Shown: positions 54,720 to 64,000 of the stretch, in pieces
Layout: every line of letters starts with the position of its first letter
Numbering within the stretch: position 1 is the first letter of the stretch
Translations under genes and position numbers: made by a program
DNA from: Xiphydria camelus
Taxonomy: Eukaryota; Arthropoda; Insecta; Hymenoptera; Xiphydriidae
Direction: 5' to 3'
Assembly (NCBI GenBank): GCA_963678675.1
Contig: OY783198.1
Coordinates: 21,438,684 to 21,502,683 of the forward strand
Length of the DNA stretch: 64,000 nt
Notes under the pieces: model-generated
What the model saw: the letters and a program-made list of their open reading frames with translations, nothing else
Database searches by the model: none
Told to the model about the DNA's origin: nothing

Positions 54720-56112
54720 AAAGAGCTTACAAGAAGAAGAAGAAGCTTTTATTTGGCACAAGAGAGAGTGAAACAGAGAGAGAGAGAGACTCTTAGAGAA
54801 GAGGAGGGAAATAGGGCGATACAGGGATTTCCTAAATACTAGAGGAAACTGGTATTAGTCAATCGAGAGGGATCGTATAATATATCCACTACTCGTATTA
54901 TTGTTATTATTATTATCGGTGCCTCGCTCAGCCTCCCCGAGACAGACTAATGCGGACGTAATGACTCGTCGAAATGGGATGTGCGCGATACACGGAGGGA
55001 AGTTCGAGGCGATCCTCTTCTTAGGACTTAGCGAGACCAACTTATTCCCCTCGGTTTGCTCTTAGACTTTATCAAAAATCGAACTGCAGTCAATTAGAAC
55101 GATAACCGCGTGGATTTCCGAGAATTCAATTTGCTCGAAAATTCTCCCTCCACGTGTTTCCCGCGTCAAACTCCTTCATTCCCCGAAATCTTCCGGGCGC
55201 CCAACCCAAATTTTCCCGCGCCACCCCGCGCGACGCCTTGTGATAACGCGATCATCATATACGCGCCTTTCCCCTCGCGCACCGCCAACGCAGACCACGT
55301 CGCGCCTTAAATATTATCTTTTCGGGCCAATGAAATTCCACTTAGTTACTCGGTACCACACCGCGATTATTTTCCCTTCCCGCTCGCGATTAGGATTAAT
55401 TAAGGTAGCTAATTAAGCCGCTCCACCCCTGCGCCTTAATTCTTTTTATGCCGTTCGCTCCACCCCCGCCCGCTTCCTCTATTCCGCGTACCTCCGTCGC
55501 GGCGCTCCTCTCTAATTTGAGCGCGGAGGGGCGCGCTGCTGCAGACACCGCGAAGAGGATTTCCCGCGACGGAACCAATAAGAGATGCAACGATGCATTT
55601 GATTTTAATTAGTCGTGTCGTACCAGCCGCCCCTCCCACGCAGACAGTCTGTTATCGACGGGAACAATGCAGTTCGATGGATCGATTCCCGCGTTTCCAT
55701 CCCCTCGGTACGCTTCCTCGTCTTTTCCTCGTTTCGCCCCCCGCCTTCCGGTTGGGAGACAATGGACCCGCGCGCTCGTCGAATCACGGCTCGACTCGGC
55801 TGGCGAGCTCTCGAACCTTTCCCACGGAAGCACGATTTTTTACTCTCGGTCCACGCTATACGTGGATAAATGTAGCACGGCTTTTTAGAAATTCAATTAT
55901 AGCGCGCCAGATCTATTTTCGTTCTGGAATAAATATCTAGACACATACGCGACACACTCGGTATTATCGTATTATAACGTAATGCGTCATAATTACAACT
56001 CGACGTTATCCTTCACATTTCGATTTGACATCTACGCGTTATCGGATATGCCGAGCGACGCGCTTCACATTCTGCTGTAAATAAATTTCGCGGTTGGCTC
56101 TCGTCGGGCACG
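54720..56112. other. Unique stretch, no gene recognised
   Basis: An AGA/GAA-rich run at 54728-54745, (GA)n near 54768-54790, then CpG-rich DNA with six overlapping frames of 60-115 codons between 55396 and 55940. Confidence 0.45.
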
Positions 56113-56115
56113 TCA

Positions 56116-56382
56116 TACTGAGAAAGATAACCTGATCAATTTAATCAAAATCCTGGAGACCGTAATCAAACCGTTTGGTAAAATATGGATCTGCCATCTG
56201 TGTGTGTCTGGTTATACTGACCATTTTCTGGTTAGAATAACTATAGACTATGGTTATTCCGACTAAGCATGTAGTTGGAACAACTAAATATTTGTTTCAA
56301 CTTACCAGTATTTCGGTTAGAACAGCCAGACTCGTTTATCCAGATGCGCTTTGTCATTTTGACCAATTTATTTTTCTCAGTG
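56116..56382 (-). mobile_element. MITE family A, copy in reverse (267 bp)
   Basis: Read in reverse: CACTGAGAAAAATAAATTGG, TCAAAATGACAAAGCGCAT, the CCAAA-type array (partly decayed), GATCCATATTTTACCAAACG, CAGGATTTTGATTAAATTGA, and the far end ..TTTCTCAGTAT. TA (or AT) at one side, CA at the other. Confidence 0.75.
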
Positions 56383-56384
56383 CA

Positions 56385-57322
56385 ACTGGAGTCGGCGACG
56401 TTGCGCCTATAAAAGGCAACCGCGAGATCCTCTTACTGCAATGTACGAAGCAGCATCGTCCTGCACACACACGTGGTAAATCTAATTCTCAAGCACATCT
56501 CTCTCCCCGCCTCTAAACTAGCGTAATTATTACCCCCCTTCCGCGCCCCCGATTCCCGTCCAAGCCGAAGTATCGCAGTGGAAACGAGTCGCGAAGCACA
56601 AACTCGTTTACCGTTCACGCTGTGAAATTTCATTACTCGGTTTATTATTGTTCGGATAGCTACGGCCCGGCCGTGAGCACGCCGGACGCGGGAGAGCGAG
56701 GGAGAAAGGAGAAGGGTGGCCGGAGAGAGAGAGAGAGAGAGGGAGAACGCGGCTGCATTAGAGCACAGAGCAGCCACCTATCAAGCTCCGAACGGAGCAC
56801 AATGCTGGGTAGTTTTTCACCCGGCAGGTTTTACAATGCGAATATCATTCCAGGGGGCGGGGGGAGGGGCCCAGCGTAGCGACGGAGGCGCGCAGCGGGG
56901 ACTGCGATGCTATTACGTCACTTTTTCAGCCGACGTTTGCCAGTGAAACCTGCATTTTTCACACGACAGCCTGTTACACCCACCCCCGCCTACGGGGCTC
57001 GCGCGCGCGTACATCCTTGCGCGCGATTTTGTCGAACGGCATAATTCAGAGTCTAATTCGTCGCGACTTTCTCTCTCGTCTGATTCGTCGCTTTCTTTCT
57101 CGTTCTTCTTTGTTTCCCGTTAATTTGGAATTCCAGCTTTGCGGTTGAATCGTATGCGTCGCGCGTCACGCGACGGTATCTACTTACGACGGATCGATAC
57201 GTGTGATCGCGGGATTAAAGACCGCGATGGCCGATGCGAATGACCCCGGGTAACCCGTCTCTCGCAAACTCGCCTACGTCATTTTGTGCAGGGTGAGTTG
57301 CCGAAGGGATAGGATTGGCGTG
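56385..57322. other. Unique stretch with (GA)n tract
   Basis: (GA)n at about 56722-56741 in CpG-rich DNA. Frames of 76-114 codons on both strands, unsupported. Confidence 0.5.
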
Positions 57323-57324
57323 TG

Positions 57325-57475
57325 GCCTAAAATCGACTGATATCGGGACATCCCATTGTTTTCTCTCTGCTTGGTCAAATTTCTCATTACGGCGAGGACT
57401 GTTACACTCTTCAAGAGAGAAGCTTGATCAAGTAGCGGAAAAACAATGAAATAACCCGATATAAGTCACTTTAGG
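57325..57475. mobile_element. Inverted-repeat element U (151 bp)
   Basis: CCTAAAATCGACTGATATCG then GG on the left and, reversed, CCTAAAGTGACTTATATCGG on the right. The arms continue with CATTGTTTTCTCTCTGCTTG / CATTGTTTTTCCGCTACTTG. A short loop makes this a foldback. Target duplication unclear. Confidence 0.7.
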
Positions 57476-57591
57476 TTGTAAATCGATCCTCCCTCTTAGG
57501 TAGTTCACTCTGTATATGCAGCTCTGCTTCGCTGTTATTTTTAAACAAGCGAGTGCTATGGACTTCCGTCTATCGATACCTGCGACGTACT

Positions 57592-57795
57592 TCCGGCATC
57601 ACGGATTTTGTCGCTGGTAACTTTGAAAAGTCATTTTTAAACGCATCCCACCAATAAAATAATCAATTCTCACGCATTCATCAGCAAACGTCGCCGAAGC
57701 TAACGAGAGCATTAGAATTAATTGTAGATTGACGAATACGTTTAAAAATGACATTTTTAAAATGTCACCAACCACAGAATCCATGACGCTGGGAA
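57592..57795. mobile_element. Inverted-repeat element BB (about 204 bp)
   Basis: Arms of about 60 bp: TCACGGATTTTGTCGCTGGT, AAAAGTCATTTTTAAACGCAT on the left and, reversed, TCATGGATTCTGTGGTTGGT and AATGTCATTTTTAAACGTAT on the right. No open frame. Single copy here. Confidence 0.65.
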
Positions 57796-58960
57796 CACGA
57801 GTTTACAATAACACAGGGAACAACCCCGAGAGTAACTCGTTTGTTTCTCTTACAGCCTCGCCACAATTCTCACGCTTTTATTTTTCACACAGAGTGCAAC
57901 ACACCCTGACCTACCAGCTGCGCCAAAAGTGCGCTATAATTTTGCAGCTATCGAATAACTGCGCGTGGCCATCCCCGGCGAATTAATTAACCGACAGAAT
58001 CGTCGCAAATGCGGCCGGTTGATTTGCACGCGCGGCACGTGCGCGACACGAGAGAGAGAGCGTACATTTATGCGGCTGATGTTAACGAGAGGGGGAAGCG
58101 GAATGTGGAGCGAAATCAATTGGGTGGACTTTTAAACGCGGGGCGGAGGGGATTAAAATGAACGCGCCTCTCGTGCACACATCGAGCGATCGAAAACGCG
58201 ACCCCCTAACCACTCGCGTCCTCTTCCGCGCGCACGCTTCGTCCTTATCCCCGCGCGAGTTTCGATGAAAACATATAATATAACATCCAGCGACGAGGGT
58301 GGGAAATGGCTGCATTAGTCAAAACTGCGGCCGGCGGCTTTCTTGCGCGCGCCAACTCCAACTTCAAGGCGTCAGCTGCGCTGGGACCCTCCGTCGGCGT
58401 CGTTACCGATAATACCGACCCGCCGCTGCGGCCGAGAAAACAATTTATATCGGTTGCCTCGGATATAAAAAAGGGCTGGCCCCTTTTTTTCGTCCTATTC
58501 CTTCTTCTCCCCCTCGCATATAGCGTATCCCCCGTCGGAGCGTCCGAGAAACTATCGGAGATGGGGTGATCGTTGGACAACGCTTTTTAAATATCGCCCT
58601 TCCGTCCATTTCGCGGAAAAAGCTTTGCGATAAGGTAAACGTCCGAATTACCGACCACGTCCCAGTTATGAAAGAAACTCTCAAACATCTCTTTGTTTAC
58701 TTACCGTACACCATTCAAGTGAATATCTTTATCATCCCTTATTGCTTAAACAAATATTTCTACTAATCGAAGGCCCATCAGTTTCGTAATTTTATTGACA
58801 GAGCTCAATATGTAAGCGGTCGGTAATTGGGCTTAACTGGTCGGTAGTTGAGACACTTACCTTACAATATTAAGCGCAGAAAAAGAGGAATATCGACTAA
58901 ATTGTCGAGCAACTAAAATATTAACGCTAAGATTATCTAATAAAAGTCGAAGAATCTCGA
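57796..58960. other. Unique stretch with repeated TACCGACC motif
   Basis: AATTACCGACC at about 58647 occurs inverted at about 58815 (GGTCGGTAATT) and again as GGTCGGTAGTT at about 58840. Frames of 77-111 codons at 58082-58684 overlap on both strands. A minus-strand TGTAAG|GTAAGTGTC near 58864 is a strong donor sequence without an exon. Confidence 0.45.
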
Positions 58961-58962
58961 AT

Positions 58963-59221
58963 ATATGAAGGGTTTCTTTCAAAAACAGCATTTGTCAAAA
59001 AAAAAATTAATTTTTATAGTATTGGTGGTAATGCCTACTCTTTCATTATGTCTAACCGTATACGATTTATTTCTCCCAAAAACTGAACTAATACAGTTTT
59101 CTAACTATTGCCGAAACTTGCTTTTCATATCATAAATTCTTAGGAAGATAGGTGGTTTTTTATTGTCCTCGAAAATTTCATTTCTTTGATAAATGCTGTT
59201 TTTGAAAGAAACCCTTCATAT
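58963..59221. mobile_element. Inverted-repeat element Q (259 bp)
   Basis: Termini ATATGAAGGGTTTCTTTCAA then AAACAGCATTT are perfectly complementary over about 31 bp between 58963-58993 and 59191-59221. The interior is AT-rich without a frame. The perfect arms suggest recent insertion. Confidence 0.8.
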
Positions 59222-59224
59222 CTA

Positions 59225-60470
59225 ATCCCAAGATCGTAATCAGTCGTCCCTTTTTTATTCCTCCCCAATTCGCGCCCTCATAATCTACAATGTGTCCTAT
59301 CTTAAATCCATTATCATAGATTCTCCGAACGCTTCTTCTCGATGCGCGCATCTTCGGACCGATTGTCGAGCGCTTAAAACCACCCCAGCGTGCGAAAGCA
59401 CGATGTTCTCGACGCGACGAAATTTCTCGCGCGTTCCTCCTCCTCGCGCCACTCGGATTCGGTGCGCCGTTACGAAAGAAAGAGGAAAAGGCGTCGGCAG
59501 AGAGCGTGGAAACAACATTTCTCCATTAGAGCGGCGGCGTTCCGTGGCCGCATTTGAATATCGCGCCTTTGTCCGACTCCTCGTTACCCCGACCGACCAA
59601 CGCGGATACCACAGCGTGCACCTACCCCGGCCATGCACGTCGCCGTTACTACGAGATATCGCCACGTTACCCCCCTCCATTCGCCAGCCTTATTACATGG
59701 CTTTTCCCCTACGTAGAAGATGCGCTCCGCCTGACCTCCCCTCGAGGTTTTAGTATAAATTCATTCTCTCTCCGCCAGCCTTTTCGCTCCTCTTTCACCT
59801 GCATCGGGCTCTTCGGTACCACGTGTACCCATACGAGTGAGCCATCGACTTTATATGTAGCTTTTCTGGCACAATGTCGTGCAGCCTTTCGCCTGCTTTC
59901 GCCATTTATCGCTGCGCTGAAAGAGGTGCACCTCGGTGATTCCCTCCCCTCTCGCTACTTCCTTTGTGAAGTCTGTCGATGCGGGAGTGAGTGCTCTCTG
60001 CGGGAGAAAGGATTTTTTCGATGACTGTGTGCAGCTAGGGGTGCGCTATTTCACCGGCTTTGTCGTATTTTCGAGTGAGTTGCAATCGGCAAATTTATAT
60101 ACCTTTGTAATGGTCGGCGATGATTAAATGGAAGGGTTTGATCGGGGGATGAATTCAGTATTGCAGTGCTGTAGTTTTATGTGGGAGAGCGATATGAAAT
60201 GCTCTTTCTGATACGGAAGTTCGACCGTATTTGTACTTGTAAAAATCGCTCCATTTATAAGTGTCTAGTTTCTGTCCACCGTTCCATGTCATAATTTGTA
60301 CAGTTTCCGCAAAATTGTTGACGACAAAGCTGACGGATAACTCCGCGACACAAAATAGAGACCCACGTGCGCGCACAATAAAATACATACATATATACCT
60401 ATCTTGTAAAAGCAACGACAGCTACAGCTTATCCCGAGGCATTTAAATGCTTTCCAACCATAAAAGCTGC
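59225..60470. other. Unique stretch, no gene recognised
   Basis: CpG-rich with overlapping 127-156-codon frames at 59292-60024, neither recognisable nor supported by splice sites. Confidence 0.45.
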
Positions 60471-60474
60471 TCAC

Positions 60475-60531
60475 CTGGGATGTCTGGTACCCATTCATCA
60501 CCGTATTCGCAGCAGGATTATCCGGCACGTT
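60475..60531 (-). CDS. Candidate 57-nt microexon (19 codons)
   Basis: On the minus strand TTCTTGTAG|AACGTGCCGG opens a 57-nt block ending TCCCAG|GTGAGC. The donor is strong. The block is exactly 19 codons, open in the frame reading NVPDNPAANTVMNGYQTSQ, with intron phase 0 on both sides. The acceptor is weak because its upstream tract is purine-rich (GAGAGAGATAATTCTTGTAG). I do not recognise the peptide. It would belong to a different gene from the plus-strand first exon, or be chance. Confidence 0.2.
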
Positions 60532-60534
60532 CTA

Positions 60535-60765
60535 CAAGAATTATCTCTCTCCCTCTCTTCGACGTTTCCACGCGTAATCCGTCCCTCCACTCGGTTCTCG
60601 TCGCCGCGCGTTTTTCTTTGCTATACTGCAATCTGCGAGACTCGAGACCCGCACCGATCGTTCGCATGCCGCTAGAATTTTATCGGATCGAAGGATGTTT
60701 AACGGAATGTAAGAATACAGAGCCGGCGCACCGCATTTTCCGATCAATCGCCGGAAATAGCGTCG
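60535..60765. other. Unique stretch
   Basis: No feature recognised between the microexon candidate and the C4 element. Confidence 0.3.
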
Positions 60766-60767
60766 CA

Positions 60768-61217
60768 TACTGAGCGAAATAATAATTGCTGATGCTAAAG
60801 AGATGTTTTCTTCAATCAAAAACATGATATAGTTTCAGGATCAAGCCATGGTTTTCGTCGTGCAAGAAAATATTTGATAGGCTCGATATTGTTTTTATTT
60901 GCGCAGAAAGAGTTTTTTATTCCCACTGTGGTATTCTTAAAAATTCGTAAGATCGTATGTTATTGATTCAAGAAACATTTTTTTGACGCTACACTGAAAG
61001 AAATAAATATGATTCTGACAAATATTTTACACTCAACTGCTGTAGTTTGGTAATCAGTACCAGTTTTTATAATTGTAACTACTTTTGATTACCGAAACAA
61101 AAGAATTGTTGCGATAATTATATAAAACTAGTGCTGATCGCAAAACTGGAGCAGTTAAGTCCAAAATAGTTGTCACAAATACTGTTTTTGTTTTCTTAGC
61201 GTAGCAATTATTTCTCG
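60768..61217 (+). mobile_element. MITE family C, copy 4, interrupted by MITE E
   Basis: The left terminus is TACTGAGCGAAATAATAATT then GCTG, and the right ends AGCAATTATTTCTC. AAATATTTGATAGGCTCGA and GTATTCTTAAAAATTCGTAA match copies 1 and 2. A 209-bp E element splits it just before the right TIR. Confidence 0.75.
60993..61201. mobile_element. MITE family E, nested (209 bp)
   Basis: TA at 60991-60992 and 61202-61203. The left is CACTGAAAGAAATAAATATG and the right, reversed, CGCTAAGAAAACAAAAACAG. The inner arms share CTCAACTGCT.TAGTTTGGTA / CTTAACTGCTCCAGTTTTGC. The joined host sequence ACGCTA|GCAATTATT is what C copies show without the insertion. Confidence 0.8.
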
Positions 61218-61219
61218 GA

Positions 61220-62088
61220 ACCTCTCGAAAACTCCACGTCCAACCAACCAACGACGCGAGTAGACGCGAGCGGCGAAGGTATAATTCCATCGAACGCGGA
61301 TCCCCCATCGTCGGAGAAACGCTCGATGCGGTCGTTGGTCCCTCGGTTTCTGTTTCTCCCCCGTTGCACAGTCCGAATAAATAAATATACGGGAACGCCG
61401 AGTCGTTTCACCGGAGGAGCTGTGAGTATCGAGGGAAAACGACGTTCCTTTCCCCGTGTAACCACCGCTCCGCGCGGGTCGAGTCCCGAGTGGAGGAAGT
61501 TGCGGATTGCGAGGGGCGCGCGGCGGAGAGAACTCACCGTTAGGGAGGAAGAGAGAGAGAGAGAGAGAGTTTTAATAGTTAAGTTTGCGCATAAATACAC
61601 ATCGCACGCGCTCCCCCACCCCCGCGTATCTCCGCGTAGAATCCCCTGCAGTTCGTGCGCCGCAACCGGGGCAGAGCGACCCCCGGAAATTAAACGTTTC
61701 TTGATATTCGCCAGCCATTTTCGCTCCGGGTTGCTGTCGCAACTGAGCTTAATTGGTATACCGTCGACGTAACGACGCATGGGTACCAATGGTATTCCAT
61801 GGCGTTGCCAGCTGGTTTACGTCTGGATTGTACTTTTGTCGAGAGTTTTCCCGGATAATCTCGACGTATTCGTTACGCTCGCGTTTACGTCGTTACGGCG
61901 CTTCTTGTAGCTCATTTGCATTTTATGAAAGCGGCATTGGTAGAGAGTATGTATTCGCGCGGATCGCTAATTTTCTTTTATCTCGAAGAAAGTTCCTTGT
62001 AAAATCAGTGTTTCACGATTTTTAAATTGTAGTATTCTTTTGTTAAATTCTCGATCACTACTACGCATCGTCCGTTTAGCCGAACGAA
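61220..62088. other. Unique stretch with (GA)n tract
   Basis: (GA)n at about 61549-61569. A 193-codon minus frame (61208-61789) opposed by a 148-codon plus frame has no recognisable domain. Confidence 0.5.
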
Positions 62089-62091
62089 AAT

Positions 62092-62668
62092 TATTTTTTG
62101 TCACTCAGTGTCAAATACTCGGTTTCATGGGCGTCCTCGACGCACGTGAAATCATCTTTCACACACCAATTCGTGAAAAGTTGCGCAGTGCGTGAAATAA
62201 CCTGCGCAGTGCGTGAAATCGCCAATCTCGTATTTGACACTTAGTGACAAAAAATAGAATTCGTTATTCGGTTGTTTCGCGCCGTTCTAACGAGTGTGAT
62301 TGCCGTACTCGCTTCGCTCGTGCGGCAAACTTCACACTCGTTAAAAACAGCGCTTCACGCCCTAATAATGAAAATAACTATTTTTGTCACTCAGTGTCAA
62401 ATACTCGGTTTCATGGGCGTCCTCGACGCATGTGAAATCATCTTTCACACACCAATTCGTGAAAAGTTGCGCAGTGCGTGAAATAACCTGCGCAGTGCGT
62501 GAAATCGTCAACCTCGTATTTGACACTTAGTGACAAAAAATAGAATTCGTTATTCGGTTGTTTCGCGCCGTTCTAACGAGTGTGATTGCCGTACTCGCTT
62601 CGCTCGTGCGGCAAACTTCACACTCGTTAGAAACAGCGCTTCACGCCCTAATAACGAAAATAACTATG
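62092..62668 (+). repeat. Tandem duplication L, two units of 286 bp
   Basis: TCACTCAGTGTCAAATACTC at 62101 recurs at 62387, and the copies are nearly identical (a few substitutions such as ACGCACGTG versus ACGCATGTG). Each unit has an inverted pair TTTGTCACTCAGTGTCAAAT / ATTTGACACTTAGTGACAAA about 150 bp apart, a 21-bp direct repeat TGCGCAGTGCGTGAAAT twice, and a hairpin TAACGAGTGTGA..TCACACTCGTTA. High identity indicates a recent duplication. Confidence 0.9.
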
Positions 62669-62724
62669 AACCCAGTGCAGCTTTTTATCTCGGGAAACGA
62701 TGATAATTCGGTCTTTTCATGAAA

Positions 62725-62985
62725 AAAGAAATTCATATTTTTAAATTCAATTTCTAATCTCTATGCGAAGGTAGGTATTTGATATCACACCAAAAAAAAA
62801 TGTCCGAGAAAGTAATTATTTGCAGAGAGTTACAAGCGCGTTTCTCTGACAACGTAACTGCATTTCAAAATGTCGTTTTCCAGTAGGTACAGATAAGGTC
62901 GAAAATGAGAAATGAACAAATACGTGATAAATCAATTTATCTAAATTTTTCCAATCTGCACTGAAACAAATTTGTTAGAAAACCG
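62725..62985 (+). repeat. Dispersed repeat family O, copy 4
   Basis: TTTTTAAATTCAATTTCTAA, TCTCTATGCG, AAAGTAATTATTTGCAGAG, CAAGCGCGTTTCTCTGACAA, and near the right end AATCAATTTATCTAAATTTT align with the other O copies. Confidence 0.65.
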
Positions 62986-62989
62986 AACT

Positions 62990-64000
62990 AATCTATCTGG
63001 ATATTCTAATCGCCACGAGAGACATGAATATTCGTCGTTTCGATCGTTTAGTGTTTCGTCGTTATTTACAGTACTTAGAAAATACGCGCGTCTAGACGCG
63101 AGGCTCTAACGGATGGAGAGTCGCGGCACCGCCGCACAGGGGTGCGGGAGGCTTGCGTATAGCGCTCGTAGAAACTGACTTTATCGGTACACACGGTTCC
63201 GCGCCGGGGTGCAGAGGGGATTGTCGCGACAGATTATGAAAAATGAGGACGCGCGTGTCCGCGTGATTGATAGCGACGGCGCGTATTTTCCCTCGGAGAT
63301 ACACAGATACCGCGCGATGGATGCGGGCCGTATACGTATAGGTGTGGATCTCCGCGCGTGTGTGACGGACAGTCGATATTTACTGACCCCTTCGTATCGG
63401 AAAGAGCCGCGGAAGGGGTTGAAAGGGAAAAACGAGAGAAGGCGAATCCGTGTGACATTCAATTGGAATATTCTATTAAAATTTTCCATCGGCAGTCGCG
63501 CCGGAAGTGATCCGCGATTTAACGTGATTTAACTCGATCATGGGTACTTTCCTCTGATGGTGCTCGATCGAATTATAGAGAAGAGAGGGATAGCCTGCAT
63601 TATTAATGTAGAAGTCGATTCGAAATGCCATTTCCATCGTTATTAAAATCAATGATACGGAATAACGCACCAAAACGACTTCTGCACTGCAATTGTCGAT
63701 CAATGGAGAAGCTCACTGCAAGTTATAACTTATAGCCTATAGAAGTGTCACCTCAGCTGGTTCCTACCGCTACTTCCATCTCGCCTGATTAGTTCAAATT
63801 TCGAAGAAGTGTCATGGTCGCTGGTGTCGAACTAATCGGACTAAAATTCGGGGACCCAGCGGAGCTGGCGCCCTCTGGATCAGTTTGATGAATAATCTTC
63901 CCCGTTAACGAAATACTACATTCATATATCCACCGATCGAAAACCGCTAAAGATCGAGCGATTGCGAATGTAACCCAACGTGCGTTCGAGAGGTCTGCAA
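62990..64000. other. Unique stretch, no gene recognised
   Basis: Frames of 70-107 codons on both strands at 63092-63703 show no domain. The window ends in ordinary sequence. Confidence 0.4.

Noticed and set aside
58640..58870. Minus-strand donors GTACG|GTAAGT and TGTAAG|GTAAGT as exon ends
   Set aside because: The sequence that would be the exon is AT-rich, repeat-like and full of stops.

Overview
This window looks like eukaryotic, non-coding DNA from an insect, most likely a hymenopteran and quite possibly an ant. The pointers are CpG-dense blocks alternating with AT-rich blocks, many (CT)n/(GA)n tracts, numerous short inverted-repeat DNA transposons (MITEs) and a mariner remnant. The species cannot be named from this evidence. 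I found no rRNA, tRNA, CRISPR array or bacterial-type operon. No long open frame resembles a known protein except a broken mariner transposase. The longest open frames (about 280 codons) lie in CpG-rich DNA where stop codons are scarce, and they look accidental.

The most economical reading is that the window is the 5' end and very long first intron of a plus-strand gene. At the left end (about 600-1290) is 5'UTR-like sequence, then an ATG at 1213 and 26 codons ending on a consensus splice donor (CAC|GTAAGT). About 30 kb downstream, at 30908/30909, a strong acceptor is joined directly to a perfect donor (CAG|GTGAGT). That is the arrangement of a recursive-splicing 'ratchet' site, and another GTGAGT lies 71 nt further on. 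A possible 57-nt minus-strand microexon (60475-60531) is the only other coding candidate, and it is weak.

The rest is a mobile-element landscape. About thirty families or single copies of short inverted-repeat elements can be seen by comparing the arms of each element and by comparing copies. The largest group (families A, B, C, E, F, I, S, T, V, Y) shares flanking TA dinucleotides and termini close to CACTGAGAAA or CACTGTTA, with unrelated interiors. Others include a piggyBac-like MITE with intact TTAA duplications (53918-54098), a PIF/Harbinger-like hairpin MITE with TAA duplications (9003-9141), and an internally deleted mariner (19682-20095). Several elements are nested: a three-level nest at 13257-13900, B in H at 18186-18645, D in C at 31914-32426, T in M at 43660-44095 and E in C at 60768-61217. 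In some cases a second copy elsewhere in the window gives the empty site.

Dispersed repeats without clear transposon ends (K, M, O), tandem duplications (12310-12790, 15766-16455, 49582-50021, 62092-62668) and microsatellites fill much of the remainder. Between them lie unique stretches in which I see no gene. Family letters are my own labels. All repeat boundaries come from reading by eye and may be off by a few bases.
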